The translations under genes and the position numbers were made by a program. Under the pieces are notes generated by a model. It saw only the letters and a program-made list of their open reading frames with translations. It searched no databases and was not told where the DNA came from. Below are positions 61,227 through 64,000 of a stretch of 64,000 nucleotides of DNA, in pieces. The stretch covers positions 47,523 through 111,522 of the forward strand of contig JAUWMR010000007.1 of assembly GCA_030613055.1 (NCBI GenBank), written 5' to 3'. This DNA comes from Desulfobacteraceae bacterium. GTDB taxonomy: Bacteria; Desulfobacterota; DSM-4660; Desulfatiglandales; Desulfatiglandaceae. Within the stretch, counting starts at the first letter, position 1; every line of letters starts with the position of its first letter.

Positions 61227-61425
61227 GGGGGACGTTGGTTCTAAAACAACTTATCAGCACATGCTAAAGAATACATTTACATCAAAACCATGGTTCAAAA
61301 TTGGAAGAAAGAATAGCATACTAAAACACTAAGTGAAAAGGCATAAAATGAATAGACGTATTTTGGGAAAGAGCACGTTAAGATGATTTCGCGAATCTTA
61401 AGTTGTTGTAGAACCAACGTCCCCC
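61227..61425. repeat. Inverted-repeat element, family B, copy 2
   Basis: Terminal repeats of 27 bp with one mismatch: GGGGGACGTTGGTTCT and AACAACTTA at the left, their complement at the right (61399-61425). No ORF inside. Confidence 0.85.
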
Positions 61426-61514
61426 TTTCCTTATTATTGATGCATATCTTCTCACACTGGACAGCTTAAGGGGAATCAAGGGCTTAGGTTTTTCTTGTAG
61501 TGAAAATGGAGGAG

Positions 61515-62012
61515 TTATGAGTCGACTCGGTTCGAAGCTTCAATCACTGTCGCGTCGGAGATCTGTCCCCCCGGTATCGCTCCGGGTGTGAATCTGTTTC
61601 CTATCTCTTTAACGTCGTCAAGAAGGGCTGTCATCATCGTCTTGCGTGTATTCCGTTGATCTCGGTTAACAACAACCGTGAAGATACCACAAAATAAACA
61701 AGCAACAGCAAATGCAGTGTGGGCTGGCAGGATCCATGTCGGTAAGTCTTTGGTAAAGGCAAGAGGAACCAAGGAAAGCCATGCTGCTCCGCTCAAGCCA
61801 AAAAAAGTGCCGTACAGGGTGGAGTAGTCTTTAGGGGGGTCTGATGCGGTAGTTAATCTCTTTTCGAGCATCTTCCAATCAGCACAGCGAATAGCCATTT
61901 CTCGATCTGAATCAGGTGAAGGGATTGAAATGGTCCGATCCCTTCGAACCCGCACAGAGCCAGCGTTGACCGACGAGCTTTGGATTATGTCCTGATTCAA
62001 CCTCTCAGTCAT
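61515..62012 (-). CDS. Hypothetical two-helix membrane protein
   Basis: 165 aa. A charged N-terminal half is followed by two hydrophobic segments (about 72-87 and 93-112) and a basic NRDQRNTRKTMMTALLDDVK tail. No family recognised. It is the last of three minus-strand genes (zinc-ribbon and GrlR-like upstream), 21 bp after the zinc-ribbon gene. Confidence 0.6.
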   Translation of the reverse strand: MTERLNQDIIQSSSVNAGSVRVRRDRTISIPSPDSDREMAIRCADWKMLEKRLTTASDPPKDYSTLYGTFFGLSGAAWLSLVPLAFTKDLPTWILPAHTAFAVACLFCGIFTVVVNRDQRNTRKTMMTALLDDVKEIGNRFTPGAIPGGQISDATVIEASNRVDS

Positions 62013-62032
62013 GGTTACCTTGTGTTCATACT

Positions 62033-62296
62033 TTAAGGTTTAATCCGGGGTTTCACGTCGACGAGACCGGCAATGACAGCATTAAAAAAGATTGTGTAGG
62101 CGCATTTCTGGCAATAAACAAAGAACTGCGGATAAACCGGGCTACCTGGCGAGGATGGCCGCACTTCGACGATCTGATCGCCTATTCCCCAATTGTCGCT
62201 TCCGCAGATTGGACATTCGGTTGGTTTAGTCCAATTCTTTCGAATCCAATCCATTGCTTTCTGATAGTTGACTTCCATCAGGATAGCCCCGCTCAA
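62033..62296 (-). CDS. Zinc-ribbon protein
   Basis: 87 aa. CPICGSDNWGI and YCQKCAYTIFF give two CxxC pairs, a single zinc ribbon; a Trp-rich helix precedes them. A start at MEVNYQKAM (62278) is also possible. It overlaps the GrlR-like gene by 4 bp (ATGA). Function unknown. Confidence 0.75.
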   Translation of the reverse strand: MSGAILMEVNYQKAMDWIRKNWTKPTECPICGSDNWGIGDQIVEVRPSSPGSPVYPQFFVYCQKCAYTIFFNAVIAGLVDVKPRIKP

Positions 62297-62628
62297 AAAC
62301 TGGTTATTTTCTTACACTTGATAGTAATTTTCATGTTGGGCTGTTCTACCATGTTCCCATGTAGTTCCATGCTAGCGGGGGTGATATCACCAGAAATCTT
62401 GAGATTGAATGAGTCCAAGTTGCCAAAAATGGCCATTCCTTCTTTATTGAATCTGACGATCTTGATACTTACTGTCACAAAGTTGCCCTCGACTATTACC
62501 TGCCCATCGTAATAATAGAATGAATCTCCGCCGAGTAATCGATCATCTTTGAAAACCGCTATGCCGGTGCCAAAGGTCTGGAAATTTGATTGAAAAGAAA
62601 CCGTCCAAAGTCCTTCCAAGCTTTCCAT
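62293..62628 (-). CDS. GrlR-like small beta-barrel protein
   Basis: 111 aa. EGLWTVSFQSNFQTFGTGIA, FKDDRLLGGDSFYYYDG and QVIVEGNFVTVSIKIV follow the pattern of GrlR, the LEE type III secretion repressor, and of unrelated bacterial homologues with the same barrel. No GrlA or type III genes are here, so a ligand-binding or inhibitor role in another context is likely. First gene of the three-gene unit. Confidence 0.65.
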   Translation of the reverse strand: MESLEGLWTVSFQSNFQTFGTGIAVFKDDRLLGGDSFYYYDGQVIVEGNFVTVSIKIVRFNKEGMAIFGNLDSFNLKISGDITPASMELHGNMVEQPNMKITIKCKKITSF

Positions 62629-63287
62629 TTTTCTCCTCCCTTTATGCGCGTGACCGTCTCATCGCGCGTATAAACTGTATGCAAGGACTACCGACAGAAT
62701 CCGCATCAAGCCCCCTTCGGCATCTTCATCTCCGCCGAACAAGTTATTGGGTAGTTTTCCGGATAATCCTTTTTCTATAACGCCATTCACCAAAAAATGG
62801 CGAATCGCACCCTGTTTTCCTGTCAATTACTAACTGAATAATATCACCGCTCGGGTGTTATCCAGACTTCCAAATAATAGTTCCCAGATACCAAAAAATA
62901 GCCAAAAAAGGAAGCAAAATGAATTATGATTTTGTTTAGCTATGCGAATTGGGGTCAGGCCACGCTAACTTATTGATATCTAAAGATTAATGTCCCAGAA
63001 ATAGGTGTTTTCAGCCCCTGTATCGTTTTTTTTGACCCCAAAATGGGCGCCATAAGGAATAGAGGGCTCTCGAAGTTGATAGGATTCTCGTGCTAAGATG
63101 CTTTTTCTTCCTAAGGCCAGTACTCCAAGTATTGATTTTACCCTAACACAAAAAAGCCCCGTTCCCTTTACTAAATGTGAATAATGGTCTTTTTGCCCCT
63201 GAAAAGTTCGATATAGGGCCTAAATAAGGGTGTTTTTACGTTTGTTCTTTAATAGTTTTAGATAGTTAGCGTGGCTCGACCCCATTT
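62629..63287. other. Intergenic region dominated by family H element
   Basis: 659 bp without a gene. 62640-62940 shows nothing recognisable except imperfect repeats near 62790 (CGCCATTCACCAAAAAATGG). The element at 62950-63284 fills the rest. Confidence 0.4.
62950..63284. repeat. Inverted-repeat element, family H
   Basis: TGGGGTCAGGCCACGCTAAC at the left (62950) pairs with its complement at 63264-63284 (19 of 21 positions). 335 bp, no ORF. The right end abuts the stop codon of the next gene. A related solo end, GGTTAGCTTGGTTCGACCCC, occurs at about 60460. Confidence 0.75.
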
Positions 63288-63827
63288 CTAGGGCATAAAG
63301 TACACCGAAATGGCGATAAGGTTTACCCAAATAGGTGCATAGTAGTCTACATCATGCAGGAGCGCCAATATCCTAATGTAGAATGGTACCGTTGTTATTC
63401 TTATGTGGAATCCGCCACTATCACCTGTCACGTCTGTTTGTGGCTCTGCCCACCCTGGAATTGTTGGGAAGTAACGATCAACTTGTCTCCTTGCCTCTTC
63501 ATGGAAATGTTGGATGCTGTTGATACCGATAGATCCATTAATCGTGATAGATCCATCAGTAAGAGTGCCGTTTTCCAATCTCTTGCGTGCCCTTCTCGGT
63601 GACAAACCTACTAGGATACCGTAATACCAATACCGCAGCAGGCTGTAAACCGACCCAAGAACAAGGCCAATACCTAATAGACCAGGCCGCTTAAGCACAA
63701 GTGGGATTCCGAGGGGTGAGATCGTAGCCGGCGAGTCGATTTCAACTCCAGCTACTGAGAATGTAACCAATAGAAGCCCGAAAGCCAGAGAAAATCTACG
63801 GAGTCTTGTAATCTCAGGATTTGTCAT
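63288..63827 (-). CDS. Hypothetical membrane protein
   Basis: 179 aa. Three or four hydrophobic segments (about 10-28, 42-60, 150-160, 165-178), with RRARKRLENGTLTDGSITIN as the soluble middle. No family recognised. Its last two codons and stop adjoin the family H element, so the C-terminus could have been altered by it. The ATG has no strong RBS. Confidence 0.5.
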   Translation of the reverse strand: MTNPEITRLRRFSLAFGLLLVTFSVAGVEIDSPATISPLGIPLVLKRPGLLGIGLVLGSVYSLLRYWYYGILVGLSPRRARKRLENGTLTDGSITINGSIGINSIQHFHEEARRQVDRYFPTIPGWAEPQTDVTGDSGGFHIRITTVPFYIRILALLHDVDYYAPIWVNLIAISVYFMP

Positions 63828-63906
63828 GCTACTAACCGTGTTTTCGCCAAAACGCTACAAATTGTTCAGTTCACATCATGATTTACAGTTTGTATCACAT
63901 CATCGT

Positions 63907-64000
63907 TTACATGCAGTTTCTCTTTAAGCGACCTATCTCATCCATTATTCTGCGGTTACTTTCATCGAAATAACCTAACAATTTTTGTCTGAAATAGATT
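63907..64000 (-). CDS. 3' end of a gene running off the window
   Basis: Open minus-strand frame entering from the right edge: YFRQKLLGYFDESNRRIMDE then IGRLKRNCM and a TAA. Charged and helical. Only about 30 codons visible. Confidence 0.35.
   Translation of the reverse strand, partial: IYFRQKLLGYFDESNRRIMDEIGRLKRNCM

Overview
This 64 kb window reads as chromosomal DNA of an anaerobic member of the Desulfobacterota (former Deltaproteobacteria). Supporting signs are an Mvh-type [NiFe] hydrogenase with a probable selenocysteine-containing MvhD, an acyl-CoA dehydrogenase/EtfAB block, many two-component proteins, B12/radical-SAM and zinc-ribbon proteins, and numerous small inverted-repeat elements. 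The lineage is an inference from gene content; no rRNA or tRNA gene was recognised.

Layout. 1-7.0 kb: accessory genes (small membrane and secreted proteins, a methyltransferase, DUF3795, a B12-binding radical SAM protein, a secreted lipase, a stand-alone GMP synthase ATPase subunit) ending in a chimera of two gene fragments. 7.0-24.3 kb: a dense minus-strand housekeeping block: ahcY, metK, panC, rsmA, DUF2062, tsaD, a CHASE2 Ser/Thr kinase, a ComEA-like protein, lysC, tsaE, a CBS protein, acpS, pdxJ, ybeY, a 7TM-HD phosphodiesterase, phoH and a YjbQ-family gene. 24.7-32.7 kb: cold-shock gene, cupin, seleno-mvhD (minus), then mvhG-mvhA (plus), converging on etfA-etfB-acyl-CoA dehydrogenase-methylmalonyl-CoA epimerase (minus). 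This looks like an electron-transfer/acyl-CoA oxidation region. 33.2-42.9 kb: mltG, motA-motB-PilZ, a cytidylate-kinase-like protein, and a minus-strand signalling cluster (GAF, STAS-like, receiver, small Cys protein, NarL regulator, PAS kinase). 43.3-45.3 kb: decayed SulP and acyl-CoA dehydrogenase genes. 45.6-51.8 kb: a plus-strand phosphorelay cluster (CACHE kinase, receiver, receiver-kinase, receiver) ending in a receiver domain fused to a formate/nitrite channel, then a sigma-54-like promoter and a mini chemoreceptor fragment. 52.0-64.0 kb: mreB, then small accessory genes among mobile repeats, including a RAYT transposase bounded by perfect 26-bp inverted repeats.

Most notable: (1) a single ORF joining an intact receiver domain to a complete FNT-family channel, suggesting a phosphorylation-gated formate/nitrite (or other small-anion) channel; (2) MvhD with an in-frame TGA at a conserved cysteine, followed by a good bacterial SECIS-like hairpin, with mvhA also ending at a TGA exactly where a Ni-ligating Cys/Sec belongs; (3) at least eight families of short, inverted-repeat-bounded elements that fill intergenic space and touch gene ends, one of them inserted in the coding end of the 7TM-HD gene.
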